Below are positions 12,601 to 22,856 of a stretch of 64,000 bases of DNA, one piece after another. Source of the stretch: Homalodisca vitripennis (lineage: Eukaryota; Arthropoda; Insecta; Hemiptera; Cicadellidae). The stretch covers positions 46,251,001-46,315,000 of the forward strand of contig NC_060214.1 in the NCBI RefSeq assembly GCF_021130785.1, read 5' to 3'. The position numbers were made by a program, and so were the translations under genes. A model generated the notes under the pieces. That model saw only the letters and a list, made by a program, of their open reading frames with translations. It ran no database searches and had not been told where the DNA came from. Within the stretch, counting starts at the first letter, position 1; each line of letters starts with the position of its first letter.

Positions 12601-15454
12601 ATGATTTTTAAATGTGTATCAGTTTGGTTAAATCTGTGAACAAACGCTGTCATGAATGTTCTCTGCTTATTACGATTTTGACATGTAAGTATATATAAAC
12701 ATATTACATTATAAATGTAATACATATTTTGAAGTTTATGTCCTTAGAAATTTAGCAAGTAATAATATTATATACATTTCGTTGTTTATACTAAAGACCG
12801 TTTCCCACCGGCCTTCCTAAAGGTTCCTAAATCACTCGACTATTTCCAGCTACCCGGTCTGGTACTCCAGCAGACTCTCCCTCCCTCTGGAAGCCACGAA
12901 GCGCAGTCACAATTTCAGCTCCAGCGTGGCTGTCGTCACCTACCACCGGCTCTCGGAGTTCCTGCCTCAGCGCTACTCTCAACTGCTAGAGTCAGTTATT
13001 CACCTACTATTTTACTTTCAATCCATATTTATTAAATGCAAATGATTATTTTCATTGACTGAACGTTGGTAAAGATGTAAGAATTTTGTTGACATGATTG
13101 TTTGTCTATCTGCAGGACACCCGATGAACGAATGAGGCATAATGCATAGACGTAACATTTTGCATAGTTTACAGTTTACACTGAGAACATGAATTAATAA
13201 AAAATCCAGGTTTTCAGATTACTGAAAGGATCTTAAATTAAGTTTTAAAACTACTGCTAATAAGTTGTTTCGAGAACATGAATTTTTTGAAACTACTTGT
13301 GTAACAATTGCTAAATACTACGTGTTTTCTTACTTTGTATAATATTCTATTGATACAGGCATATTGACCATGTCACTACACGATAACGGCCAATTCTAAA
13401 TATATCATATAATGGTCTTTAATTATTTGTCATTATATGAAGTTAATTAATGTGTAATTAAAATTCGTTTACAGTGTATTCACATAAGGGACTATTAATT
13501 ACAAAAATAATCCAGTTTTTTACTTTGCCAACTTTATTGATGTTGATTAGATTTTCACTTTATAACTCGGTTTACATGGGTTATATTTATATGAACACAC
13601 TTCATACTAACCTCCGTTAAAATATTTAATTTTGTTCTTTATAGAAATATATTCATATCAGAACCTTGATCAGGCATCCAGACTTAACCACGATTTCAGG
13701 GACTGTAGTTCAAGTTAGAGATTGCAAATTATCATATTGCAGTATATAAAAGGAAAAGTGTGCCATTTTATTTTTAGATCATTCCAAAACATTATAAGAT
13801 CGAGGTGACTGATTCTCTGTGCTGACAGGAACGGAAGTGAGGTCCAGTATGAGGTCGCATCTTCTCTAGTCTCAGTGACAGCCCGGGGCCCGCTACCAAA
13901 GCCTCCCCAGTTAGAACTCTATGGCACGCCCAGGCCGGGGTGGCAACTACTTTGTGGTCTTACTCGATCTCCAAGCCTCTTGTGGAACATCACTGCCTGT
14001 AAAAGTACTCAGCAGGCTGCCAACCTTACAATGTGCTTTTGCCCTCACCTTGGAACCTACGCAACACTTCTCGTCAAGGTCATTAATGTGGTACGTATAT
14101 TTGTCATTCGTATTTCAATAACAGTATGTGTGCGGCATGACAAATAAAGTTCATTTAGTTCAAAAACATTGTGCTTGGTATTAAATCACTATAACATATA
14201 TTTTGTTATTGTTGCTGTTAGTGTACAAAGCCAACACTAGTCAAGAAAACTCCCCAATATAACACCAACCTTTCTTTGTTTCTTTAATGGAAGCATATTT
14301 TATTAGAATATACTTGAATCAATGTTATACTTAATTTTGACATGGTTGATAAAGTATCTTTTTTAAATTTTGAATCTGGATAAAATTTTTTCAGCAACTA
14401 TCATTTTATGGGCAGAGGAAAAACTTTTCAGAGAAAGTGAAAAGAAAAATTATAAGAACAATATGTACTCACTTAATGTTAAAAGTGAAGGAATGTATCA
14501 ATTAACATTCAAAAAAATCCGTAATTTTGTGATTATACCAACGAGTGTTAATATTTTAATTTTAGTTCATTATTAAAACTGACATATTTTAAATGTTGAC
14601 AAAACGTAACAAGATCATGAAGTTACTTATAAAAGTTATAAAGACTTAAATATATTTCCTAAAGTACCTCAATAAAATATTTATTTTACATATATCTATT
14701 TAATTTTAGTTGGATGTTTTTTTGCTTCAGTACATTTGCGACTTATCATGATAGTATCACGACTTACTTTCATGTACAACAATAATAATTACGAAACATA
14801 ATGTGGTATTATTATTACTGAAAATATGCCTTTACTTTAAATTTTTGCAGCAAATAAACATTTAAGTGTACCGACTGAGCTTGCGGAAACATATAAAAGT
14901 AATTAATGTTTAATTATTAAAATTTATTTTAACCTTTGAGTGTTAATATATTTCTTCTCTTATCTCATGAGTTTTATTCATGTCTTGGTAAAGGTCTAGG
15001 TTACTATTGGGCAAACAAGAAGATCTAGTTTCTTAGGAAAACTTTTAGACATTTTTTTTATAAAAATATAAAAAAATGACGTATAAAACTTCACATTAAC
15101 ATTATTAAATCTTAAGTTGAAATGACCAGACTAATATAAATATTTTATACTAAATAATTAATAATTTTATCGACTCTTTCCGCGTTTCCTATGCATTACA
15201 TTATAATTATGACAGTGATTTACGTTTGTTTCCAATTGTCCCAGAGCGAGGCACAACCCAGAAGGATATCCCCACGAGTGTTGCTGGTCGGCTGTGTCTG
15301 CTGCCTGGTACAGTCGCTGCTCACACTGTCCTTGCTGGTGCTGCGCTGGTACCGTCACAGCAACTGCCTGCTGTTCCTCAAGCTACAGTGCTGTGCCGCC
15401 ACTGCTGTCGCTATGCTGGCCTTCGTCTTCGCTACCAGCCGGAATCTCCATCAG
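1933..15454 (+). CDS. Adhesion G-protein-coupled receptor (partial gene, five exons: GAIN/GPS and first two membrane helices)
   Basis: Exons: 1933-2181, 11967-12139, 12850-12990, 13829-14090 and 15245-15454. Junction phases agree (0, 2, 2, 0) and each joins AG acceptors to GT donors. Together they give about 345 residues. The ectodomain has six N-glycosylation sequons (NET, NCT, NFS, NGS, NIT, NLT). Exon 3 carries the hydrophobic strands typical of GAIN domains (SVAVVTYHRLSEFLP). Exon 4 ends in a GPS motif of the form C-x-C-x-H-L-x-x-Y-A-x-L, preceded by the usual Cys and Trp spacing. Exon 5 holds a Cys/Leu-rich helix, a basic RWYRHSN loop, and a second helix in the style of family-B/adhesion 7TM domains. 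In the family, the GAIN domain autoproteolyses at the GPS and exposes a tethered agonist that activates the 7TM part. Here the residue after His-Leu is Gly, so cleavage is doubtful. Signal peptide and helices 3-7 are missing from what I can see. The subfamily is not assigned. Confidence 0.85.
3548..3695. repeat. Compound microsatellite (TG)n-(CG)n-(TG)n-(TA)n
   Basis: TA repeats to about 3559, TG to 3607, alternating CG to 3622, TG to 3634, a short TTTGTCAAC spacer, then TA to 3695. It directly abuts the Gypsy 5' LTR and probably is the tail of the minus-strand LINE whose body is at 10255-11420. Confidence 0.95.
3698..4460 (+). repeat. 5' LTR of Gypsy element 1
   Basis: 763 bp, TGTCAC to GTAACA. 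TATA box TATATAAG at 3953-3960. Polyadenylation signal AATAAA at 4375-4380. GC-rich first half and AT-rich second half. Confidence 0.95.
3953..3960 (+). promoter_or_regulatory. LTR TATA box
   Basis: TATATAAG in the 5' LTR, followed by a GC-rich stretch as in a retrotransposon U3/R border. The same box recurs in the 3' LTR at 9722-9729. Confidence 0.65.
4462..4480 (+). other. Primer-binding site of Gypsy element 1 (tRNA-Leu type)
   Basis: TGGTGTCAGAAGTGGGATT begins two bases after the 5' LTR. It is complementary to the CCA-tailed 3' end typical of animal tRNA-Leu (..CCCACTTCTGACACCA). Confidence 0.8.
4565..5880 (+). pseudogene. gag: gag of Gypsy element 1 (frame-broken)
   Basis: Starts at ATG 4565. 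The first 45 or so residues look like a SAP domain (LKVADLKRELEERDLDTSG, then after a missing base a VLANRLKQAM helix). A coiled, charged region follows, then a capsid-like retrotransposon-gag segment (GVPTFDGKMTWEDFRTLFE, about 5155-5340; MRFGHKHMELVYRYQLRSR, from 5359). A CCHC zinc knuckle (C-x2-C-x4-H-x4-C) is at 5762-5803. Frame breaks occur near 4655, 4760, 5340, 5520 and 5630. Role in the family: capsid formation and RNA packaging. SAP folds normally bind DNA; its function here is not known. Confidence 0.85.
5881..6500 (+). pseudogene. Retroviral-type aspartic protease of Gypsy element 1 (frame-broken)
   Basis: Active-site motif DTGAT at 5987-6001 within FYIDGLVNGKPRSLLLDTGA, and the distal ILGMDVM segment (from about 6184) expected for the second half of the fold. 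A frameshift lies shortly after the active site, near 6035. In the family it processes Gag-Pol and works as a dimer. Confidence 0.8.
6763..7530 (+). pseudogene. pol: Reverse transcriptase of Gypsy element 1 (frame-broken)
   Basis: Open for 193 residues from 6763: fingers (WNSPVVLVKKKDG, CVDYRLLN), palm strand FSTLDMKSGYWQ, FGLCNAPATFERLM, and catalytic YLDD at 7243-7254. The thumb region (NYLGHVVSSEGVSVDPEK) continues in another frame from about 7265. A TAA near 7478 interrupts the connection to RNase H. Around 7100-7150 the sequence HREWKRTVAVHRDA departs from the usual pattern, probably compensating small indels. Confidence 0.92.
7529..8138 (+). pseudogene. RNase H domain of Gypsy element 1
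   Basis: Reads VDTDASDVGIGGVLSQ, then AYFSRTLSKAERNY, RRELLAVV and LRTDHSA, the standard acidic residues of Ty3/Gypsy RNase H. A frameshift near 7905 moves the tail to the next frame (FTSEHRQGKKHSNADALSRR), which is the usual link to integrase. Confidence 0.9.
8139..9467 (+). pseudogene. Integrase of Gypsy element 1 (frame-broken)
   Basis: The zinc-binding region is recognisable across frames (GGHLGVNK at about 8410). The core has IAIDIAGPFPVTDAGNKYLL with the first catalytic Asp near 8607, the second Asp in a DQGTNFDS context near 8790, and Glu in a VERYIKTL context near 8900. The C-terminal module WIGPYRVVTRINDVVYRIQ (about 9310-9370) is GPY/F-like. The last frame runs through the polypurine tract into the LTR. 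No chromodomain was seen. Confidence 0.9.
9455..9464 (+). other. Polypurine tract of Gypsy element 1
   Basis: AAGGAGAGGG lies just before the 3' LTR start at 9468. It is the expected primer site for plus-strand DNA synthesis. Confidence 0.8.
9468..10227 (+). repeat. 3' LTR of Gypsy element 1
   Basis: 760 bp. Against the 5' LTR I count about ten 1-2 nt indels and one substitution. Confidence 0.95.
10228..11420 (-). mobile_element. Degenerate LINE (non-LTR retrotransposon) 3' part
   Basis: On the minus strand, 11410 to about 11000 reads like the C-terminal end of a LINE reverse transcriptase (LVHSRIDYAISCWGGTYISI, then QKHFIRIILKTES), interrupted by stops. About 750 bases of AT-rich 3' region follow, ending in AATAAAGTTTATTCTATTC near 10260 and a TA-rich tail. 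The tail appears to continue, beyond the inserted Gypsy element, in the microsatellite at 3548-3695. The clade is uncertain (CR1/Jockey-like). Only a 3' fragment is present, as is usual for LINE 5' truncation. Confidence 0.65.
11967..12139 (+). CDS. Adhesion GPCR exon B (GAIN region)
   Basis: Acceptor TTTTATACAG before 11967 and donor GTCAG|GTGAGC after 12139. It gives 57 codons plus two bases (phase 2). Reads from KVEELQQVVSQW through a strand-rich stretch with YDSLVVELFRYD and ends in LSLPKPTV. The protein continues in frame into exon C, where the split codon becomes Ser. Confidence 0.75.
12140..12849 (+). other. Adhesion GPCR intron
   Basis: 710 bp, AT-rich, GTGAGC to CCAG, phase 2. No other gene or repeat recognised. 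Confidence 0.65.
12850..12990 (+). CDS. Adhesion GPCR exon C (GAIN beta-strands)
   Basis: Acceptor CTATTTCCAG before 12850. It completes a Ser codon and then gives 46 codons plus two bases. The strand pattern RLSLPLEAT then NFSSSVAVVTYHRLSEFLP matches the GAIN 'IPxxxL ... VVxxxYxxLxxLL' layout. The donor is CTAGA|GTCAGT, weaker than the others (C at +3), but the phase fits exon D exactly. Confidence 0.75.
12991..13828 (+). other. Adhesion GPCR intron
   Basis: 838 bp, AT-rich, between exons C and D, phase 2. Nothing else recognised. Confidence 0.65.
13829..14090 (+). CDS. Adhesion GPCR exon D (GPS motif)
   Basis: Acceptor GTGCTGACAG before 13829. The joined codon is Glu, followed by the sequon NGS. 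The exon contains LLCGL..LLWNITACKS, then NLTM-CFCPHLGTYATLLVKV, which is the GPS with its paired cysteines and CxCxHL core (His-Leu-Gly at 14046-14054). I end it at GTG|GTACGT (14090), a better donor than AAG|GTCATT at 14078; both keep phase 0. Gly replaces the cleavage Thr/Ser. Confidence 0.8.
14091..15244 (+). other. Adhesion GPCR intron
   Basis: 1,154 bp, AT-rich, phase 0, from GTACGT to TTGTCCCAG. An open frame near 14370 is AT-driven and not gene-like. Confidence 0.65.
15245..15454 (+). CDS. Adhesion GPCR exon E (membrane helices 1 and 2)
   Basis: Acceptor CAATTGTCCCAG before 15245 and donor CATCAG|GTCAGC after 15454. It gives exactly 70 codons, phase 0 at both ends. After a short basic linker (QPRRISPR) comes a helix from VLLVGCVCCLVQ to LSLLVL, then the loop RWYRHSN, then a second helix from LLFLKLQCC to AMLAFVFA, ending SRNLHQ. 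No following exon was recognised, so helices 3-7 lie beyond a long intron or escaped me. Confidence 0.8.
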
Positions 15455-16291
15455 GTCAGCAAAATATGTCATCATTAAATAAAATTTAACAACGTTCTTG
15501 CTCAAAGGCTTAGACAGTTTTGGTTGAAACGTAACGAACAAGGAGAGCTCTCCATGAAAAGGGCACCGCAGTTATAAAGTATGAGTAAAATTTACTCGAA
15601 GCAGTTTCGGTGTCACGCCTTTCTCTATACTCGTTAAATTCACTTAAACCTGAAGAGGAATATCTTTGACACTGTTTTTATATTAACCTGCTATCAAAAA
15701 GGAATACAGTAAGGGGAAAGTTCCAGGCGGATTTGTAGCACTAGCAAATTCATATACCGTACAATATAAAATTATAGGGGGTGAGCAACGTGTTATTGCT
15801 CTCCTAGCCGATATTACCATATGAGTTTAAAAAAAAAATATGGTTTGCCTGTAAAGTCGGTTTTACGGGCGAAGATTTTTACGTGACAACGTCTTTTTCT
15901 CGGTAGAATATTTAATTGATATGAATATTATTAAATTGCACAATAGGAACAAGGAATTGAATGAAAATAAGAATTGCACAAATTTTAACTATAGAAATAT
16001 ATTTTTGTTTACTAAAACATTGTACATAATTTGAAATTTATTAAAATTTGTTATTGTAAAATGGTAAAGTTGAATAAAACATTTACTAAAATTGGAATTT
16101 GAAATTCTTGCTAAACACAGTTAAATTCTAACTTCCGCGCGTGGTGATTGGTCGGTTTAGTTTCGTTTTGTTTGGTCGCACTGTTATGACAGGTTAGAGG
16201 TTTATAATTTGTTGTTTTAAATGTTTTGACTAGCAATATGCGCTGTTTCTTCTCAATCGACTGAATTACGATTGATTGCAGGTTTAAAAAA
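15455..16291. other. AT-rich stretch after the last recognised receptor exon
   Basis: No gene seen. A short GC-rich patch with a CCAAT-type motif on the minus strand (ATTGG on the plus strand, about 16130-16160) precedes the poly-T/poly-C tract. Probably intronic if the receptor continues downstream. Confidence 0.4.
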
Positions 16292-16403
16292 TTTTTTTTT
16301 TTTTCCCCACCCCCCCCCCCCCCCACCCCCCCCCCCCCCCACCCCCCCCCCCCCCCACCCCCCCCCCCCCCCACCCCCCCCCCCCCCCACCCCCCCCCCC
16401 CCC
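16292..16403. repeat. Poly-T tract followed by 16-bp A(C)15 minisatellite
   Basis: Thirteen Ts (16292-16304), then runs of C broken by single As at 16309, 16325, 16341, 16357, 16373 and 16389, exactly 16 bases apart. The minus strand is therefore runs of 15 Gs, a strong G-quadruplex candidate; the plus strand could form i-motifs. Confidence 0.95.
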
Positions 16404-19400
16404 ATTACTTTTTCCCATGCCCTACTCCCTAATTTCAAAAGCATTAAAATACATTAAAAATTCACATTGAAGACACTCCCTAAAAACAGATTCACACTAT
16501 CTTGTTTTTTATGTTCAATCTAACATTATATTGGGTACTATCCAAAATTTTGTTTCTTATAGTTGCTCTCTTGGCAAGTATTGTCAGTAGCTTTTTCTGA
16601 CGACAGGAAAAAAAAACTTAAAATCATCTCTGATCTCTATTTAACCCCTGGTGACTATTTTGGTCCGTAACAGACACCAAAACCAAATCCTCATTCTGTT
16701 TCTAATAAAGAAGTGTTATATAAAAAGTTTTAAGAATTGTATTATTGGTGCTGTCTATCATGATGTGAAGCATGTAACAGAAACTGCCAGGAACACATCA
16801 TATAACACTAAATAACTAAGGAAACAATGACCGGAAAGAACACAATACAATCGTTAATTAACTGTAAATAAAACAGCAATCGTCCCACATTGTGGTCACA
16901 TCAATTAATCAATGTTTGTTTCACTGAACATTTCATGAAAGAGGAATGTAACACTGTGTGAAGAATGCCTGTGACAACGTCACTGATCACTACAGTCTGG
17001 CATTGTGCCTTTGTGTTAGGTAAATCGACTATTAAATTAGGTTTTATTTGACTGTGATTAAATTTTGTATTATTATCTTTGACGGTTAGTTTTATTACTA
17101 ACAATTTTCAAGTAGATTCAAATGTTATAAATTTAGATTTCATTGATAATTAACTATAGACAGATCAAATAGCAAGACTCGAAAAGAAAACATATTTGTG
17201 GTGACATATATTTTTAAACTCTGTTAACTTTCATAACCATGTACATTTTTATTGACAAACTTATAGCATAACAACAGATCTAAACTAATCCTAAAACTCA
17301 GAGAGACACGACTATTAGATTTGTATTTAGCTGTAATTAAATATTACATGTCGAGGTCTCTCAGCTCCTTGCATTATCAGTCACTGTATAATAGGTTTAT
17401 ATATAGTTACATAAATCGATGTTTCGTTGAAAATTATTAGTAAAAGGCAAGTTAAACTGGACGAATCAAAGTATTTCTAATGACACACAGTTCAGTTTAA
17501 TATGTCTTTTAAATTTTAATAGTCCTGTTAACTGCCAACAAATTAAAAAAAAGAGAGCTCTAGACAGATCACTGGATTTCCTGCTTACATTCTAGGGATT
17601 CAAACGCTCTTGTTAATATCAAGGATCTGTATTATTTTTATTACTGGCTGTGACCCCTTGGTGTTGATTTAAGGAAACGCCGTCAGTTTCGTATTTAAAA
17701 TATTAAATTACTTCACACCAATATTCCAAAAGTTAAAGCTTTGGCAATGGTGGCAGATAAGGCGTATACAACTTGAATTTTTTTTGTGTCGAGTTATTAG
17801 CTTGTATCAAACTTTAAATTTGTGACAAAAATAATAATTAAAATTAATTTTTTTGAAACTTCGTAAATACCTATTACTAATACAATTTATTACGAGAATA
17901 TATTTATGGATAATAGATAAATAACAAGAATGTTGAGACAATAAAGTTTATAATCTGTAAAGAATTTTACGGATTAATAACATTCTTATAGAACAAAATA
18001 AAGTTTAATAGTTTGAATACTATTGTCATCTAATATAAATAAATTGGTTGCCTTAATTAACATTTATAGTTTTCTATATGTAAATGTATAATAAAGATTG
18101 CAGTGAACATGTTCCATCGTAAGTATCTCAAATTTATTTTCGTGTAACCAACAGGAGCCAAACCAAAAGTATTGTTTCATAAACATTATTATATACGAGT
18201 ATAAAAACCTTACTTATCTTACGATTCAGCCTAACTTTTCAGGATGTATTATTATTTTAAAAGTTTACATTTAGCAAAGTCTCATTTACAAATATTTAAT
18301 TGTTTTTAATGACCCATTTAAAATTTGTACATATGTCAAGTATTATATTTGGAAAAGTATACTCGTTGTATTTTCACTGGTTCGAGTGTAACGTCTTTGT
18401 GTTCTTATCTCTTGTGTAATGACATCGCTGTGGTTCATTCTTTCCAGTCTGGACTTTATATAGTTTGTTAGCTATCACTATATAATTATTTCAACGTTCA
18501 GTGTAAGTCTAATGACACATGTTCTAGGTTTTATTGCCCTAGGGTTCTTTTAAATTGAAGAAGAGGATGGTATAACCTCTCGAAACGTAATTTTATGCTT
18601 TTTATGTAACATACATAGAAAATGTCAGATATAATATTACCTTTCAAATCTACTCAGTGCTAACCCACATACAAGAAGGTTTTGTAGTTTATTCTTGTTT
18701 TATGTTAATAATCTTGTTACATTGCATAACGTTGTAAGGTGATATTATAAGACTCGTACATAATTTCCACCCACAGTGTAACTGTTTATGTTACTGCAGC
18801 GATGACTGGATACTTTGGTTCCTTGCCAGTGCTTTTCATACAATATGTTTATATATGTAACTCAAATGCATCGTTATTTGTTACTAATCCATTTCTGGCA
18901 GGCATGTTTTACTTGTGTAACCATTTTTTGAATCCTGATAGAATTCATGTGAATTATTTGCTAATTCGTAAAACACCCTCTACCAAGTTATACTTGTTTC
19001 CATTGCTATAATCCTAGTTGATAATAAATAGTAATTATTTATTATTTAATTTTTTATTTCTTAATGGACAATTAGTATTACCAAGTTATGGATTTGCTAA
19101 ATTTTACAAATTTTGTCGGTGTGGTCTATTTATAAAATTTAGAATTATAAAAGTTTATTTCTTAATACTGAGTGGGGTAGTTAAAAATTAATATAATATT
19201 ACTACATATAAAACATAATTTATTCTATAATACATCAAACATGATATTGCAACAGTAACCAATCCGTAAGCAATAGCAAATGGACACCCTGCCTTCCAAA
19301 AAAAACCTACAACGGTGGCAACATGAAAACCATAGATCCTTATTTTTGTTTAAGGTTCAATCGCCTTCAGGACTCGGTTACCGCTATGGCCTCTTTTCGA

Positions 19401-22299
19401 CGCGTTGGGTGGAATTGTTAAATTTTACATGTTTTATATACATGAGTCAATACAGAACTGTGCTTGCGAATGCTTGCACCTGTAACAGATGTAGATTTTG
19501 TGTAATTCGTCGAGAATATATAAATTATCATACAATTCGTGCCAGTACATCAATCTTTGTGTGAATCCTGTACGAAATATCATAGTTTCCCCAACAATTT
19601 CGCGCGGGGTCCTTTCAATCGTGTGGAATCAATCTGAGATGAGCATTTAGGATACCAATGATTTTATAATCCTTTCTCATGTATTTATATCTAGTAATAC
19701 CTTCGCCGGAGACAAAAAAAATACACATACAAAAATGTTTCCTAAAATATTTAGTGTTGAAAAAATTTGAAATGAAAGTTAATTTTAATTAAAATATACA
19801 TGCTTTCCAATTCATAGCTAAATTAATTCAAAAGATATTACGCTGATTAATAGGGTTTCCTGACTGAGCCAAATCCAATTGAGGAACAAGTACCTTTATA
19901 AAACTCTACCTTTTTCATAAACAAATAAACCTATAAAACGTTACTGAATGACTTCATAATACGTAACGAAAGTTCTACCCGATCAAGTTACCCTCATTAT
20001 ACGCCTAACTATGTTACATATAAAAATATAAAATAGTTTACGAGAATGAAGAGAAATTGTACCAGCCATTGAAGATCAGCCAAATTCAGTGTAAGGACAT
20101 GAAATAATCATATATATTATTCTTAAATTTGTATAAATGAGGTTTCATGCAGAACATATGCAAACGACATATTTCTCGAGATTTCTCACAGATAGCTCGT
20201 TAAAAATGTGATGATTTTAAAATGTTATATAACTGTACTTTACAATCTCATCAAACATTAGGTAGGCTAATCATAAGTAAAGCTTTATGCAGAATTCCAT
20301 GTTCATAGGACTGTTCGTGCTGTAGATATTGCCCAAAAGACAAAAAGCTATACATTATCTAGTCCCTTGAGTGATAAATATTTTATATTTATTTAAAATT
20401 AGGTTTGTAAGTAACGAAATGGCTTTTAATTGGGCAAATTATACATAAAAAATGAAAAATATATTGAAAGCAGAATTTTAAAAAGCAAATATGACCGAAT
20501 TAACACTTATACATATTCAACAAGGCAGAATAGATTGAGGATTATTACATGAACATAAATCTGGGCTTTTAGAGAGTAAAAATAAGAGGAAAGCCGTGTG
20601 ATTATCGGTTCTCCACGGCCCCAGGCTCCATTCTGATTGGTCATGATCAAAATAGTCTTATCAGCACAATAGCACGGCAGAGTAAACAGCTCACATAGAG
20701 AGAACTACTATCCACTTTTATCACAAAGCATCAACACAAGTCTACTAGAATTATATAAAATTAAAAATGTGTTTTATGACAGGATCATCTGTAAGTAAAA
20801 TTTAGCCTAAACTTGACGAGAGTTTGAGAGGGGGGGAGTCAGACACGTCGATAGGAAATCGGGCTATCAAAGCGCAGCACGAGGGAGAAGCCCAAATGAA
20901 AATTCCCGTTGGTTTACTAAGAGAGGTTACTAAGACATTGCTAGCTCAAAGAATAGTGTGATCTCCGATAAATCAGAAAATTAGGTGATCTCTGCCATTA
21001 GCTCTCTGTGCGTAGCCAGTTGAGAGGTCATCGGAGTTATGTAAAATTTACATGTTAATAATATTGGGGGAAATCTATATTAGGAAAAACTTTATAAATA
21101 TTATACATATATTTGTCGCTGTTCCACCAAAGAATTCAAAGTGCATTATATATTTTAATTAGTTTGTTATCCGTGAAAACAAATTTTACAAACAAATTGT
21201 ATTTATTAGAAAACCAATTAAAGTATAATATTATATGAACATAATGCGGATGATACTTTTAGTACTTATCAATTATAATGTACACTAATAAACCTAATTG
21301 TATTAGAGATCCATTAGGTTTAATGGCAAGCTAAACTGTGGCTTTGATGGTATAGAAATAGAAATCTCCTATGCTAATTGCGTTTAATATAAGCTACTAA
21401 TTATTATAATGGCATGCGTGGTTAATAAGTTAATAGTGTTAGTTTTTAGACTGAATACAGCAGATATGGTTGCCAGTATATTTTTATTTTTTTTCTGACA
21501 CAAGTACTTGATGACATAAGGTTTGTATGTTTTGTCGTGCTATTGCATGAAACTTCTATTTTCTAAACGTGTAGTTCTTCCGTATTCGAAACATAAATAA
21601 TAATTTACGTAATTTCAAAAGGATGCAATTTTCACACTTTCACATATCCGAAAAGTATTTTATTTATTTTATGGTTAGAATATTTCTGTTTATAAAGAGG
21701 TAAATTTGGTACCGGTAGTAAAGTAGTGAATTCCATTGATAATTCGTTTTTACGTATCATAAATAATTAATTATTGCGTATTAATCTTACATCGTAACAA
21801 ATAAATAAATACACAATTTACTTAAATATAAAGCTGTTCTAATATTATTGTGAAAATCTTACTTGAATAAGCGTGTTTATATTTATTTAAGTATTGAAAT
21901 TAATGATAAATGTAATGAACAATGTTTGTTTTCATTATTACTTAATTAAATAAATTCAAGGTGAATTTGTGATCATTAGCGAACCATATTGTGTAATAAA
22001 CTATAGCATCAATATTCATTGGGTTGTTTAAAAAGTGAACAATCACTACTGCCGTGAACAGTTTAGCCCAGCGCTACAGATGGAAGTACGACAGATTTTA
22101 GTTGTTTATTATGACATGTATTTGGTCAGAATGATTACCATCTTGAATATTATTTGCATATTCAGAATAATTGGAATGAGTTTTTAACATTAAATACAAT
22201 ACTCTTTCATAGCAGAGGAAATAATTTAGAGAATTCCTATACTTAATCAATAAAATGGTGAGTTTATCCAGTAACCGATTTATTTATTGTGTGATCTAA
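16404..22299. other. AT-rich stretch, no gene recognised
   Basis: Open frames at 18802-19011 and 19280-19564 show no family signature and have AT-driven composition. A less AT-rich patch at 20600-21060 has a CCAAT-type motif (ATTGG at 20635) and a run of Gs but no open frame I can support. Confidence 0.5.
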
Positions 22300-22850
22300 C
22301 GGCCATCTCTCATTGGTGGTCACATCGAGTGGTCCCGTCTGTCTGTCTGTCCGCCGTCCAATAGAGTTTCTTAGACGCCCGAACAATAGCCCAAGTGTAT
22401 CGTCGTCGGTATCATCGGACGTGGTTTGCTCCTGTTGTAGTTACTCACAAAGGCTCGCTCCCTGTTCTCTCTTTGGAAAAGAAGTGCCATCTTGGGTTTC
22501 GATGTCCTCTCTTCTCGTACTCGTTAGAAGTTGTACTTGGTCAATCTAACGTCACTCACTCCGTACGTGATCGCTCACCAAGATATAGCATTTTGTTCTA
22601 GTTGTAGTAAGAGTGTCGCCCCGGTCCTGATGCCCTTGGTGAACGCGTTCTTTGAAATAGTGCCGCGGTGACTTCTCCTAGTGTGCGATGAGATGATTCC
22701 TTCCTGAACTTCTTTCATGCCTCGATGCCTGTAACTGTTCTTAGTGAAAACAGAAAGTGACCTGTTCTTCCGAGGATGTCTCTGCAGCGCTAGAAGCACT
22801 TGGCGACCTGCAAGGCCTCCCTCCACGGATGAAGCTAGGCAAGAACTTCG
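22300..22850 (+). other. GC- and CpG-rich block ending in a strong splice donor; candidate exon
   Basis: About 550 bases stand out from the AT-rich surroundings and end AACTTCG|GTGAGT at 22850/22851. The last coding option is ATG at 22829 followed by six codons (MKLGKNF) and one base. The same frame is open upstream to a TGA near 22741, reading SAALEALGDLQGLPPR before the ATG. A good acceptor (CTGTAACTGTTCTTAG) ends at 22741, so this may be either a first exon with a long 5'UTR or an internal exon. The minus strand is also open for 95 codons (22575-22862) without a recognised family. A transposon 5' region is an alternative. Confidence 0.35.
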
Positions 22851-22856
22851 GTGAGT

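Noticed and set aside
16111..16457. Poly-Gly and poly-Pro open frames
   Set aside because: They come from the A(C)15 minisatellite read in several frames.
19280..19564. 94-codon plus-strand frame
   Set aside because: No family resemblance and no supporting signals.
22829..22850. SPX-type start for the candidate exon (MKLGKNF)
   Set aside because: Seven residues resemble the start of some SPX proteins, but that is far too little to name a gene.
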